Of a stretch of DNA of 64,000 nucleotides, positions 1 to 6,764 are shown one piece after another (positions within the stretch are counted from its first letter, which is position 1; the number at the start of each line of letters is the position of its first letter). This stretch comes from Winogradskyella undariae. GTDB lineage: Bacteria; Bacteroidota; Bacteroidia; Flavobacteriales; Flavobacteriaceae. The position numbers and the translations under genes were made by a program. The notes under the pieces are model-generated. The model had not been told where the DNA came from, made no database searches, and saw only the letters and a list, made by a program, of their open reading frames with translations. The stretch covers positions 1 through 64,000 of the forward strand of contig NZ_JABTEL010000003.1 of assembly GCF_013285155.1 (NCBI RefSeq). Direction: 5' to 3'.

Positions 1-294
1 TTACCTGAAGTCTTACTATGGCAACATATAAAACAGCGTGCTTATGGTGTTCAGTTTCATAGGCAAGTACCAATGCTAAATTACATTGTAGATTTTTATT
101 GCCATGAAATAGGGTTGGTGATTGAAATTGATGGCGATAGCCATGAGCATCGTTTTAGATATGATACCAAACGGCAAAGTGAACTAGAGGCTTATGATGT
201 TACTTTTTTAAGGTTTTCTAATTAGGAGGTTAAAAAGAATATGTTTAGTGTGTTGTTGGTTATAGAAGAGAAAATAAAAGAATTAACCGAGTAG
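1..294 (+). pseudogene. DUF559 endonuclease-like gene, 5'-truncated by the window edge and carrying an in-frame stop
   Basis: Frame 1 reads from the first base with the typical DUF559 (Vsr-like/PD-(D/E)XK nuclease-fold) pattern: LPEVLLWQHIK, then QFHRQVP, IVDFYCHE and VIEIDGDSH. It runs to FLRFSN and hits TAG at 223-225. The same frame continues across the stop with EVKKN...VIEEKIKEL, which is the normal family C-terminus, and ends at 292-294. The stop lies where a Glu or Lys codon is expected, so a single G-to-T or A-to-T change would explain it. The start lies outside the window. DUF559 proteins are small and thought to be nucleases of the Vsr/restriction-endonuclease fold, but their biological role is not well established. 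I infer a nonsense-mutated gene; a sequencing error or a tolerated C-terminal truncation is also possible. Confidence 0.75.
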
Positions 295-298
295 GTTT

Positions 299-376
299 TA
301 AAACACCCCTAAAGAGCTACACTTGCAACCTTCAAAACAAAATATATTTTGTTTCTCGTTTATCTTCAAGGGGACA
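299..376 (-). repeat. Partial inverted copy of the DUF559-associated repeat
   Basis: The bases AACACCCCTAAAG (301-313) are the reverse complement of the 3' end of the repeat at 431-498. TCAAGGGGACA (366-376) is the reverse complement of part of its GTCCCC/GGGGAC palindrome. About 50 bases of unrelated AT-rich sequence separate the two pieces. I read it as a degraded or interrupted copy in opposite orientation just after the DUF559 gene. Confidence 0.5.
311..350 (+). repeat. Dispersed ~40-bp repeat, copy A
   Basis: This AT-rich segment (core CTTCAA..CAAAATATATTTT) is matched imperfectly at 9738-9775; by eye roughly four of five bases agree. Both copies lie in non-coding DNA. Neither encodes anything recognisable. 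Confidence 0.45.
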
Positions 377-430
377 ATCCTCACCAAGAAGTATAAGTGT
401 AAAGAATTAAATTTATTTTCCCAATTCCCA

Positions 431-498
431 ATCAATAAACCCTATGAATATTCTATTTTCCATTATCAAATGTCCCCTTGAGGGGACTTTAGGGGTGT
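431..498 (+). repeat. 68-bp direct repeat, copy 1, with palindrome GTCCCC-TTGA-GGGGAC
   Basis: The segment is repeated exactly 150 bp downstream (581-648) with two mismatches (462 versus 612, 492 versus 642). Each copy holds a 6-bp inverted repeat with a four-base centre (472-487 here) followed by CTTTAGGGGTGT. The palindrome and the linkage to DUF559 genes suggest a small interspersed repeat that travels with, or is inserted beside, these genes. Confidence 0.85.
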
Positions 499-525
499 TG
501 AAAAGAAGAGTGATAAATTAGTACA

Positions 526-588
526 ATGGAAAACAAAATAATACCATACAATCCAGAGTTAAAAGAACGCGCTAGACAACATCAATAA
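526..588 (+). pseudogene. N-terminal remnant of a second DUF559 gene
   Basis: An ATG at 526 opens a 20-codon frame beginning MENKIIPYNPELKERAR, which resembles the usual N-terminus of flavobacterial DUF559 proteins (basic, with a PYNP..KE.AR motif). The frame then runs into the second 68-bp repeat at 581 and stops at TAA 586-588. The conserved body (LLW, H.Q, IEIDG) is absent downstream. The start lies 27 bases after the end of repeat copy 1. I infer that the gene was truncated by repeat-mediated deletion or insertion. Confidence 0.6.
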
Positions 589-648
589 ACCCTATGAATA
601 TTCTATTTTCCTTTATCAAATGTCCCCTTGAGGGGACTTTAAGGGTGT
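581..648 (+). repeat. 68-bp direct repeat, copy 2
   Basis: This is a near-identical copy of 431-498 (66 of 68 bases). The palindrome lies at 622-637. The copy provides the last codons and the stop of the truncated DUF559 fragment, so its left boundary is the likely junction of the rearrangement. Confidence 0.85.
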
Positions 649-663
649 AAAAGAGAATTGGTA

Positions 664-1445
664 TTATCTTCTAATTTTTTTAATTTTTTCTTTTAATTCT
701 TGAACTGATAGTGTAATGTTTTTTTTTCGATGAACCATTCTATGACAATTAGCACATAGTACAGCTAAATCTGTTTTCGGGTTAGTTTCAATTTCTATTC
801 CTTTGTTTTCAGATAATGGTTGGATGTGATGTACTTCTATAAATCCTTTTCCCCAATCTCCATAGAAATCCTGAAAGTTGAACCCACAAGCAACACATTC
901 TAATCCATGAATTTTTATAGCTTCATTTTTAATGGAAGGCTGTCTTTCATATTTATTTATAGTAGCTACTTTTATACCTCCTTCTGTTTTTCCTGTTTTA
1001 TATTCAGATTCGCTTTCTTGAATACTAATAAGATCATCAAAAATTTGCTTGTAGTCTTTTGCTTTTAAATCAGAGTATATTTTAATAATATCCCAAACCT
1101 GATCTTCTGTTTTGTCAATTAAATCATCAAAAATAATTTGAGATTCTTTCCCTAATGGATTTGGTTTTTATTGTCTGATAACCATCCAATGCGTTGAGAA
1201 TTTGGCAAGTGACTATCAAATGCGTCACGTGCATTTTTTAAACTGCGTTCAAAAGCTAAAACTGTTCTACCTCTATTTAATTTCTCATAGAAAATTCTAT
1301 AAGCGTTATTCCATTTATCAACCTTAAGGCGAGATGGTGGAGAAGGATAATTTTCGTTGTTATTTACTTCTCCAAACTTTGAAAAATAAAAACTTACCTC
1401 TAGAAACTCTTTGCTTCTCTTTTGCGATTTATTGTAGGATTTCAT
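664..1445 (-). pseudogene. HNH endonuclease (McrA-like) gene broken by a -1 frameshift
   Basis: The N-terminal 97-residue part (1445 down to 1152) and the C-terminal part (about 1164 down to 664) are in different frames but join naturally at a T5 run at 1165-1169. One extra base there would give ...SDNKKPNPLGKES... and an intact protein of about 264 residues. The C-terminal half is an HNH domain: CVAC, then GFIEVHHIQPLSE with the His pair, then LCANCHRMVHR. That is the four-cysteine zinc form seen in McrA-like nucleases. It is the last gene of the minus-strand operon, 6 bp after the receiver-like gene, so it is the likely restriction nuclease of the system. As read it should be inactive. A sequencing error in the homopolymer, slippage or phase variation are alternatives. 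Confidence 0.75.
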
Positions 1446-1451
1446 TATTGG

Positions 1452-2798
1452 TTAAAAACTTGTGATACCTATCCTAGAGACATGACTAGCATATTTATTA
1501 CCTAACATATCAATTATTTCTTTATTTAAAGAAAAAAGAGGGTCTCCTAATCTTGAGTCTTGCGGTGTTGTGCCTATGACAAAATTTAAATCAAGACATA
1601 TTTGAACAGGTGAATTTTCATAATAAAAAGTGCAACCTCCTATATGATAGCTGCTTTCTATACGGCCTCTAGTATTAACATCCTTAGTGAAATCTATTTC
1701 TGGGATTAAAACGCCTAATATGTATTTATTAGCTCTATCTTTTTTTTGAGAATAATCACAAGCAGAACTAAATTCAATAGCAATAAATTTAGAATCCTTT
1801 TTTATTTTCTTAATTAATTCAGTTTTATTATCCTTAATTGCCAAAACTCTTATTATCCATTCATCGAGATTTGTAATACCAAATGTTTGAATTAATTTAT
1901 TGTTTTTTTTATCTAAATTAAGAACAACACCTCTGTCATCTTTTTGTATTCTTTCATAGTCAATATGAAATATTGTATTTAGTTTCTGTGAAATTGCGAT
2001 ACAAGGAAATTTTACATCACCAAATTTCATAGCATTAGTTAAAGTCGGAATTAATTTTTCTTTGTTAATTTTAGGGCTTGAATTTATTATTTCATTGTTC
2101 ATAATCTGAATTAAACCGTCATAAATACCCTTTTCGGGTTTTTCTTTTGCGTAATCAAACCCAATAGTTGTAATGGCTATTTTAGAAAGAACTTTATCTA
2201 TATTTTCAAAATATAAAACTGTATCTCCCCATTTTTCATCCTTAGGGATAATGGAATGTAATTTGTCTATCGTTTTTGATCCGGCTATTCTCGCTTTTTC
2301 TTCAAAATCAAAATAGAATTTAATTTTATCATCTTCAAAAATGGTAGATAATTTTTCTAATATATTATCATTATTAATTTCAGATTTATCGAGTTCTCCT
2401 ATAAAAAATGGAGAAGCTGTGTCTGAAAAACCTCTTGTAGGATCTTGCATGTATTCTATAAAAGCTTGGATGACTTTTTTGTTTTTAGTCCAAAATATTA
2501 ATGCATATGGACCATTTTCCTTAGAAATATATTGGTTAATAGCAATCGCTAAATCATTAAATACAGCAGTGTTTAATTGGATTAGGTCTTTTTGAGTATC
2601 TGCGATACTATTTACTCTACTTGTAGTTAGGTTTAGGTCAAAAAAAGCTAGTCTAATTCCGTTTAAGGGAGTGTTGTATTCTATTTCATATTCAAAAGGT
2701 CTACAGCCAACACCTGTACTTAAAAATGCTTTTGTAAGAGTTTCTAATTCAGATTTATCATCATCAACGATGATTATTTTATTTTGAGGTGTAATCAT
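1452..2798 (-). CDS. Receiver-domain protein of the restriction-modification operon
   Basis: The protein has about 448 residues from the ATG at 2798. A frame opening at 2837 would lengthen it by 13 residues and overlap the upstream gene; the shorter start places the first residues directly at the receiver fold. The N-terminal ~140 residues have all receiver landmarks: IIIVDDD (D12/D13), FFDLNL (D54, the phosphoacceptor position), LIFWTKN (T104) and FFIGELDK (K138). The remaining ~300 residues match no family I recognise and contain no HTH, so it is not an ordinary transcriptional response regulator. It starts 6 bp after the GHKL gene stop and ends 6 bp before the HNH gene. I infer that it receives a signal, perhaps phosphate, from the neighbouring kinase-like protein and controls or bridges to the nuclease. 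This function is unproven. Confidence 0.65.
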   Translation of the reverse strand: MITPQNKIIIVDDDKSELETLTKAFLSTGVGCRPFEYEIEYNTPLNGIRLAFFDLNLTTSRVNSIADTQKDLIQLNTAVFNDLAIAINQYISKENGPYALIFWTKNKKVIQAFIEYMQDPTRGFSDTASPFFIGELDKSEINNDNILEKLSTIFEDDKIKFYFDFEEKARIAGSKTIDKLHSIIPKDEKWGDTVLYFENIDKVLSKIAITTIGFDYAKEKPEKGIYDGLIQIMNNEIINSSPKINKEKLIPTLTNAMKFGDVKFPCIAISQKLNTIFHIDYERIQKDDRGVVLNLDKKNNKLIQTFGITNLDEWIIRVLAIKDNKTELIKKIKKDSKFIAIEFSSACDYSQKKDRANKYILGVLIPEIDFTKDVNTRGRIESSYHIGGCTFYYENSPVQICLDLNFVIGTTPQDSRLGDPLFSLNKEIIDMLGNKYASHVSRIGITSF

Positions 2799-2803
2799 TT
2801 TTT

Positions 2804-4990
2804 TTATTGATTTTTTGGAAAAACTAATACAATACATGCTCCTGTATATGCTGGCGGTAGATCTAAATCTGCAACATCTGGAAACAATAATTTGCCTCCT
2901 GTCATTTTCATTACTAAATCAGCAAAATATAAGCCTAGTCCCATTCCGCCTTCTTCTTTGTTTGTTTTGAAAGCTTGTGTTAAATATTCAGGTTCCATCG
3001 AGAATCCATTTCCATTATCAGCTATAATGATTGATGGAGCGTCGTATGTTGCTATGTCAGTACCTATAAATATAGCAGGTTGATATGTGCTACCTTTTAA
3101 ATCTCGTTTTGCAGTTGTCCAATAAATACTATTATCTATTAAATTTGAAACAGCACTAATTATCAAATTAGTAGGTCCTTTAAATTTGAAATCTGGCAGT
3201 TCTCCTGTTAAAACGGGAGAAGAAAAGACAATTTCGTGGTAATTAAATCTGTTGTCATTTCTTCTTTTAGAAATCTCTATGATTGTCTTAGCTGTTGAAT
3301 TTGATTTTTTGTTTTTTCGTAATAGTGGAGATAGACTCTCCATAATTTGCAGAAGACTTGAAACTCTATCTTTAATTTCGATAATATTAATTTTATCAGT
3401 TTGTAAGTCTGAATTAATATATTTCATTTCTCTTTCTATTTCATGAAAAGCTATTCCAAGATTTAATCCTGTCATCCCAGAATTAATCATAATATCACGC
3501 ATTTCATTATAATCCTTGCCTACTTTTTTCAATAAAGGATCAAGTTCTTTGTCAAGATTTTTTTCTTTTAATTTTTCTTCTAATTCTCTAATAGTATCTC
3601 CAAAGCCAATTTTTTTAATAGGTTTTAATTCCTCTAAAAATTCATCTATTTTTTCTTTATCCTGTAAAGCATTTTTTTCAAAAAAACTAAAAATAGACTT
3701 AACTATTATTTGAAACTTATCGTAAGTGATATTCTCAATTAAACCTTCTCTATTAGTTTTTTCTACTAAACCATTAACGCTTGAAGCTAAATCTAATTCA
3801 ATAACGCCAATTGTAACTTTCTTTCCAAAATGAGAACCAGCATGCTGAATTTTGTCATAATCTAAGTTTAACCAATCATCATTGGATTCTCCGTAATTAT
3901 AAACTCGTATATTATCTCTAAAAATCTTAACACCTTTATTGTCACTTATGTAGTTTTTAACAGCTTGTAATTGACCCGGGAAATGACCTTCTAGTATTGC
4001 TCTATTTTGATTAAAAACATAAAAACGACCTTGGATATTGCCAATTCCTTTTAGATCAGAATTCTGGAGATATTTCTTGTACAATGGTTTTCCTTCCGCG
4101 TCAAGACCATCTATATCTTTAAATGATTCGCCAATTAGTAGCAAAGGATTTTTTTTCTCAGATTGTTTTTCATCTTTTTCTATGTTAATGTTTTTGTGAG
4201 GATTGAATTTATAACTCCAATTAAAATTCGCAAAAGGGTACTGCTTTTCATCTTTTTTAGATAAATCTAAATTGAAATCAAATTGGTACAAACTATTTTC
4301 AAGAATTTCTTTTGGTGTTTTTATACTTTCAATCCATTCTTTATGCCAGTCGTTGCAAGTTATTTCAATAGAAAAATCTGATGATTCTTGAAAAGGGTTT
4401 TTAATATTGTCTATTTTACGAACCAGTTCTCTAAAACTTTTTTTAGTCCAGTTTTTAGTTGTTAGATCGCTTAATGTAATCCTTGTTCCTTGACCTTTTT
4501 CAAAGTTTATGTTTGCTACGGTTTCAACTTCAACTTCTAACTCTTGTATGAATTCTTTAGAGTTTATCAGTTTAGGCCAGTTGATTTCTAGTCTGTTAGA
4601 GAACATTTGACCAGATTCTTGAGTTTCTAGTTCAATTATCTTTGCTAGCTTATGCACAGCAAGTCTGCCTACACCTTTGTTTCCAAATGACACTCGGTTA
4701 TATTTATTACTAACTTTTCTGTTTTTACCTCTTTTGAAATCAGTACCAATGGTGAGCCAAACATTTTCTATTGTTTGTGCGGACATACCATGACCATCAT
4801 CTTCAATTATTATTTGTTGAGATTCCGTATTTAGGTCAATAAATTGGACTTTGACTTTATCGGCATCTGCATCGTAGGCATTTTTTACAAGCTCAAAAAT
4901 AGCCAAGCTATCACTTCCAATTAATTCCTCTCCTAAAAGACTTAGAATATGGCTTTTCGCTTTAATGCGATGTTTCTTTTTGTTTACCAT
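2804..4990 (-). CDS. Dual GHKL ATPase: MORC/MutL-like N-terminal fold plus histidine-kinase-like C-terminal fold
   Basis: The protein has 728 residues. The N-terminal GHKL domain has ELVKNAYDADA (33-43), EDDGHGM (63-69) and GNKGVGRLA (103-111), the Hsp90/MutL/MORC-type N, G1 and G2 boxes. A middle part with RVYNYG, DDWL and KTNREGL resembles the transducer region of ATP-binding proteins found in restriction loci. After a coiled coil (~440-500) comes GIAFHEIER with His516, like a kinase H-box. A second ATPase of histidine-kinase type follows: NLIDN (616-620), ADNGNGF (657-663) and GGMGLGLYFA (681-690). It overlaps the methyltransferase gene by 7 bp. MutL/MORC-like ATPases are known from bacterial R-M operons; the kinase-like second half paired with a receiver neighbour suggests phosphotransfer, which is inference. 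Confidence 0.8.
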   Translation of the reverse strand: MVNKKKHRIKAKSHILSLLGEELIGSDSLAIFELVKNAYDADADKVKVQFIDLNTESQQIIIEDDGHGMSAQTIENVWLTIGTDFKRGKNRKVSNKYNRVSFGNKGVGRLAVHKLAKIIELETQESGQMFSNRLEINWPKLINSKEFIQELEVEVETVANINFEKGQGTRITLSDLTTKNWTKKSFRELVRKIDNIKNPFQESSDFSIEITCNDWHKEWIESIKTPKEILENSLYQFDFNLDLSKKDEKQYPFANFNWSYKFNPHKNINIEKDEKQSEKKNPLLLIGESFKDIDGLDAEGKPLYKKYLQNSDLKGIGNIQGRFYVFNQNRAILEGHFPGQLQAVKNYISDNKGVKIFRDNIRVYNYGESNDDWLNLDYDKIQHAGSHFGKKVTIGVIELDLASSVNGLVEKTNREGLIENITYDKFQIIVKSIFSFFEKNALQDKEKIDEFLEELKPIKKIGFGDTIRELEEKLKEKNLDKELDPLLKKVGKDYNEMRDIMINSGMTGLNLGIAFHEIEREMKYINSDLQTDKINIIEIKDRVSSLLQIMESLSPLLRKNKKSNSTAKTIIEISKRRNDNRFNYHEIVFSSPVLTGELPDFKFKGPTNLIISAVSNLIDNSIYWTTAKRDLKGSTYQPAIFIGTDIATYDAPSIIIADNGNGFSMEPEYLTQAFKTNKEEGGMGLGLYFADLVMKMTGGKLLFPDVADLDLPPAYTGACIVLVFPKNQ

Positions 4991-6219
4991 AATTGTTCTT
5001 TAATTTTATTTGCAATCTCATTCGCCATCAAAGGAGGAACTGCATTTCCAATTTGTCTAAATGCAGCACTTCTACCACCTTCAAAAAAGAAATTGTCTGG
5101 AAAAGATTGGACTCTTGCAGCTTCTCTAACTGATAAAGATCTTATTTGTTTATTGTCTGGATAGATATAATGGTGACCATCCTTTGCTATGTGAGCAACC
5201 ATTGTGTGTGATAGACCATTAATGTCAACAACTTTGTATCTGTCAACAAATGATTTTTCATTTTTATGTGTTTTAAGTTCAGTCGGTAAATCAGGATATT
5301 TTAATCGTTCTGATTTTTTCAACCACTTGTTTATTGCAATTTTGTATATATTTAAATCTCTTTCATTGTGAGGTCTAGCTATATGTTGCGTTACAAAGTC
5401 AACTCCATTTCTTAATTTAAATTTTTCAAGATATGCTGTTGTAGGTTTAGCATAATTTGTGACATTTTTTTGGTCTCCAGGTTTTAGTTTTTTTAAATCA
5501 GATAGAATTTGACTTATAGTAAATTTCTCGTTGAGTTTGTCAAATTTTGGGTATTTAAAATCTGTGCCTTTTTGCCAACCTATTAAAATAATCCGTCTTC
5601 TTTTTTGTAAAACTCCAAAATGCTCTGATTTTTGAATAGTATAATCTAATTCATATCCTATACGTTTAAAATATGCTTGCATATTTTTAAAATAACTTCC
5701 TTTTTCAGCAGTTATTAAGCCCATTACATTTTCAAATACAAAGACTTTAGGATTGTATTTTTTTAAAAATTTAGCGTATTCTTTATACAGGAAGTTTCGA
5801 GGGTCATTTTTCATACCATCTTTATCTCTTGCTCTTCCAACGAGAGAATAGGCTTGACAAGGAGGTCCACCAATAATTAAGTCTACTTTATTACCTTTAT
5901 TCAGCTTATCAATTTTGTCGAAAATGATTTTATTGTTATCTCCTCCAATTGGAATGTTTATAACAGAATTGGAAAGTTCAGTTGAACCATAGTTTTTCAA
6001 AAAATCCTCACGACTCATTTTCTCTGAAATGTAATCGTAATAATTTTGTGTTCTATTTTCAGATTTTAACTTATGATAGACTAATCTAGTTTCTAAAGTT
6101 TCACAAGCTTTTTTGTCAATTTCAACATGTGCAATTGGAGTAAATCCAGCTTTAATAAAACCTTCAGAAAGTCCTCCTGCTCCTGAAAACAAATCTATAA
6201 ACGTATATTTATTTTTCAT
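4984..6219 (-). CDS. DNA (cytosine-5-)-methyltransferase
   Basis: The protein has 411 residues from the ATG at 6219. A longer frame opens at 6252 but would add 11 non-conserved residues inside the regulator gene. Motif I is FIDLFSGAGGLSEGF near the N terminus. Motif IV is GGPPCQAYS with the catalytic Cys121. ENV (motif VI), QKRRRI (motif VIII) and QIGNAVPPLMA (motif X) are present, with a variable region of normal length before motif IX, so the enzyme looks complete. It should methylate C5 of cytosine in a specific short sequence and protect it from the linked nuclease. Its start overlaps the stop of the C-protein gene, so the two are translationally coupled. With the HNH gene broken, it may now act as an orphan methylase. 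Confidence 0.95.
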   Translation of the reverse strand: MKNKYTFIDLFSGAGGLSEGFIKAGFTPIAHVEIDKKACETLETRLVYHKLKSENRTQNYYDYISEKMSREDFLKNYGSTELSNSVINIPIGGDNNKIIFDKIDKLNKGNKVDLIIGGPPCQAYSLVGRARDKDGMKNDPRNFLYKEYAKFLKKYNPKVFVFENVMGLITAEKGSYFKNMQAYFKRIGYELDYTIQKSEHFGVLQKRRRIILIGWQKGTDFKYPKFDKLNEKFTISQILSDLKKLKPGDQKNVTNYAKPTTAYLEKFKLRNGVDFVTQHIARPHNERDLNIYKIAINKWLKKSERLKYPDLPTELKTHKNEKSFVDRYKVVDINGLSHTMVAHIAKDGHHYIYPDNKQIRSLSVREAARVQSFPDNFFFEGGRSAAFRQIGNAVPPLMANEIANKIKEQLW

Positions 6220-6436
6220 CGTCAAACTCTTTGTCATTAAAAAATGTTGCAAAGTTTGTTCCTAGACCATGGATTATTCTGTCTAAAACCCTCACGGTTA
6301 CATTTCGTTTTCCCGTTTCTACACCAGTCATGTAGGTTCTATCAACATCGGCCTTGTGGGCCAAAGCTTCTTGCGATAATTTTTGAGCTTTTCTAAGCGT
6401 TAGGATACGCTTACCGATTTTTTTATTAATACTCAT
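6209..6436 (-). CDS. C-protein-like XRE-family controller of the R-M operon
   Basis: A 75-residue protein that is almost entirely one helix-turn-helix domain: the basic N-terminus is followed by KLSQEALAHKADVDRTYMT and VETGKRNVTVRVLDRI. Size and layout match the controller (C) proteins of type II restriction systems, small dimeric XRE regulators that time nuclease expression. It is the first gene of the operon, overlaps the methyltransferase, and is preceded by a C-box-like operator in its own promoter (6475-6504), which supports autoregulation. A plain XRE repressor is the alternative. In classical systems C and the nuclease share an operon; here C also leads the methylase, ATPase and receiver genes. 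Confidence 0.85.
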   Translation of the reverse strand: MSINKKIGKRILTLRKAQKLSQEALAHKADVDRTYMTGVETGKRNVTVRVLDRIIHGLGTNFATFFNDKEFDDEK

Positions 6437-6459
6437 GTAATTTGAAAAAAAATATAAAT

Positions 6460-6504
6460 CAAATTTAATCTGATGTTGTATTTATTACAACGGACTATGA
6501 GTCA
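6460..6504 (-). promoter_or_regulatory. Promoter and C-box-like operator of the R-M operon
   Basis: On the minus strand TAAATTTG (6467 down to 6460) matches the Bacteroidetes -7 box TAnnTTTG, about 24 bases before the regulator ATG, with a TTG about 20 bases further upstream. Upstream of the -7 box lie two inverted repeats: GTTGTA-N5-TACAAC (6475-6491), covering the -33 region, and GACTCATAGTC (6493-6503). The latter fits the C-box consensus GACT-N3-AGTC. The whole stretch resembles the Esp1396I/AhdI-type operator as I remember it, including the CCGT link between boxes. A distal strong box and a proximal box over the promoter are what switch from activation to repression in C systems. Confidence 0.7.
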
Positions 6505-6600
6505 CTTTTTGGTAAAGTTTAGTTTTATTAATTTAGTAAAAAAATGGAGTAGTAGGCCTTGTCTTTGCGATATTCTAATTCATTTAAGCAGCAAACGAGC

Positions 6601-6655
6601 ATGATGTATTATATTAAAAGAAGTATGAGTAATTTCTTTTAATATAATACATCAT
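6601..6655. repeat. 22-bp perfect inverted repeat with 11-nt spacer
   Basis: The left arm (6601-6622, starting ATGATGTATTATATT) and right arm (6634-6655, ending AATACATCAT) are exact reverse complements, with GTATGAGTAAT between them. GCAAA (6591-6595) and TTTGC (6665-6669) add an outer pair. The repeat lies between polA and the R-M operon. It has no T-rich tail like the other terminators here, so it may be a polA terminator, a cruciform-forming end of the acquired segment, or a remnant of a small mobile element. It sits in the 328-base gap between the genes. Confidence 0.7.
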
Positions 6656-6667
6656 TAATGTTTATTT

Positions 6668-6755
6668 GCGTTAAGGATAGTAGTGGAAAGCCCACAGTGA
6701 GGAATGAACGAGGACTTGCAACGAATAGCCTGACCCTTTTTCGGGTAACGCCCAA
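6668..6755 (-). ncRNA. Compact structured element downstream of polA (candidate flavobacterial RNA/repeat)
   Basis: Read on the minus strand the element starts TTGGGCGTTACCC and ends CCTTAACGC. GCGTT (6668-6672) pairs with AACGC (6747-6751) as a closing stem. Inside are a hairpin ACCC/GGGT (6733-6736 with 6743-6746) and a hairpin GTGG/CCAC (6683-6686 with 6692-6695). I recall similar GGGCGTTACCC...TAACGC elements dispersed in Flavobacteriaceae genomes, but cannot verify this or assign it to a named family such as Flavo-1. It begins about 10 bases after the polA stop codon, so it would be in the polA 3' UTR. Confidence 0.45.
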
Positions 6756-6764
6756 ACTCTAAAA

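Noticed and set aside
431-648. CRISPR array
   Set aside because: There are only two full copies, with a 68-bp unit and a spacer that is part of a DUF559 gene; no cas genes are nearby.
2799-2837. Longer start of the receiver-like protein
   Set aside because: The extra 13 residues overlap the GHKL gene and precede the receiver fold without resembling it; the ATG at 2798 fits the 6-bp operon spacing.
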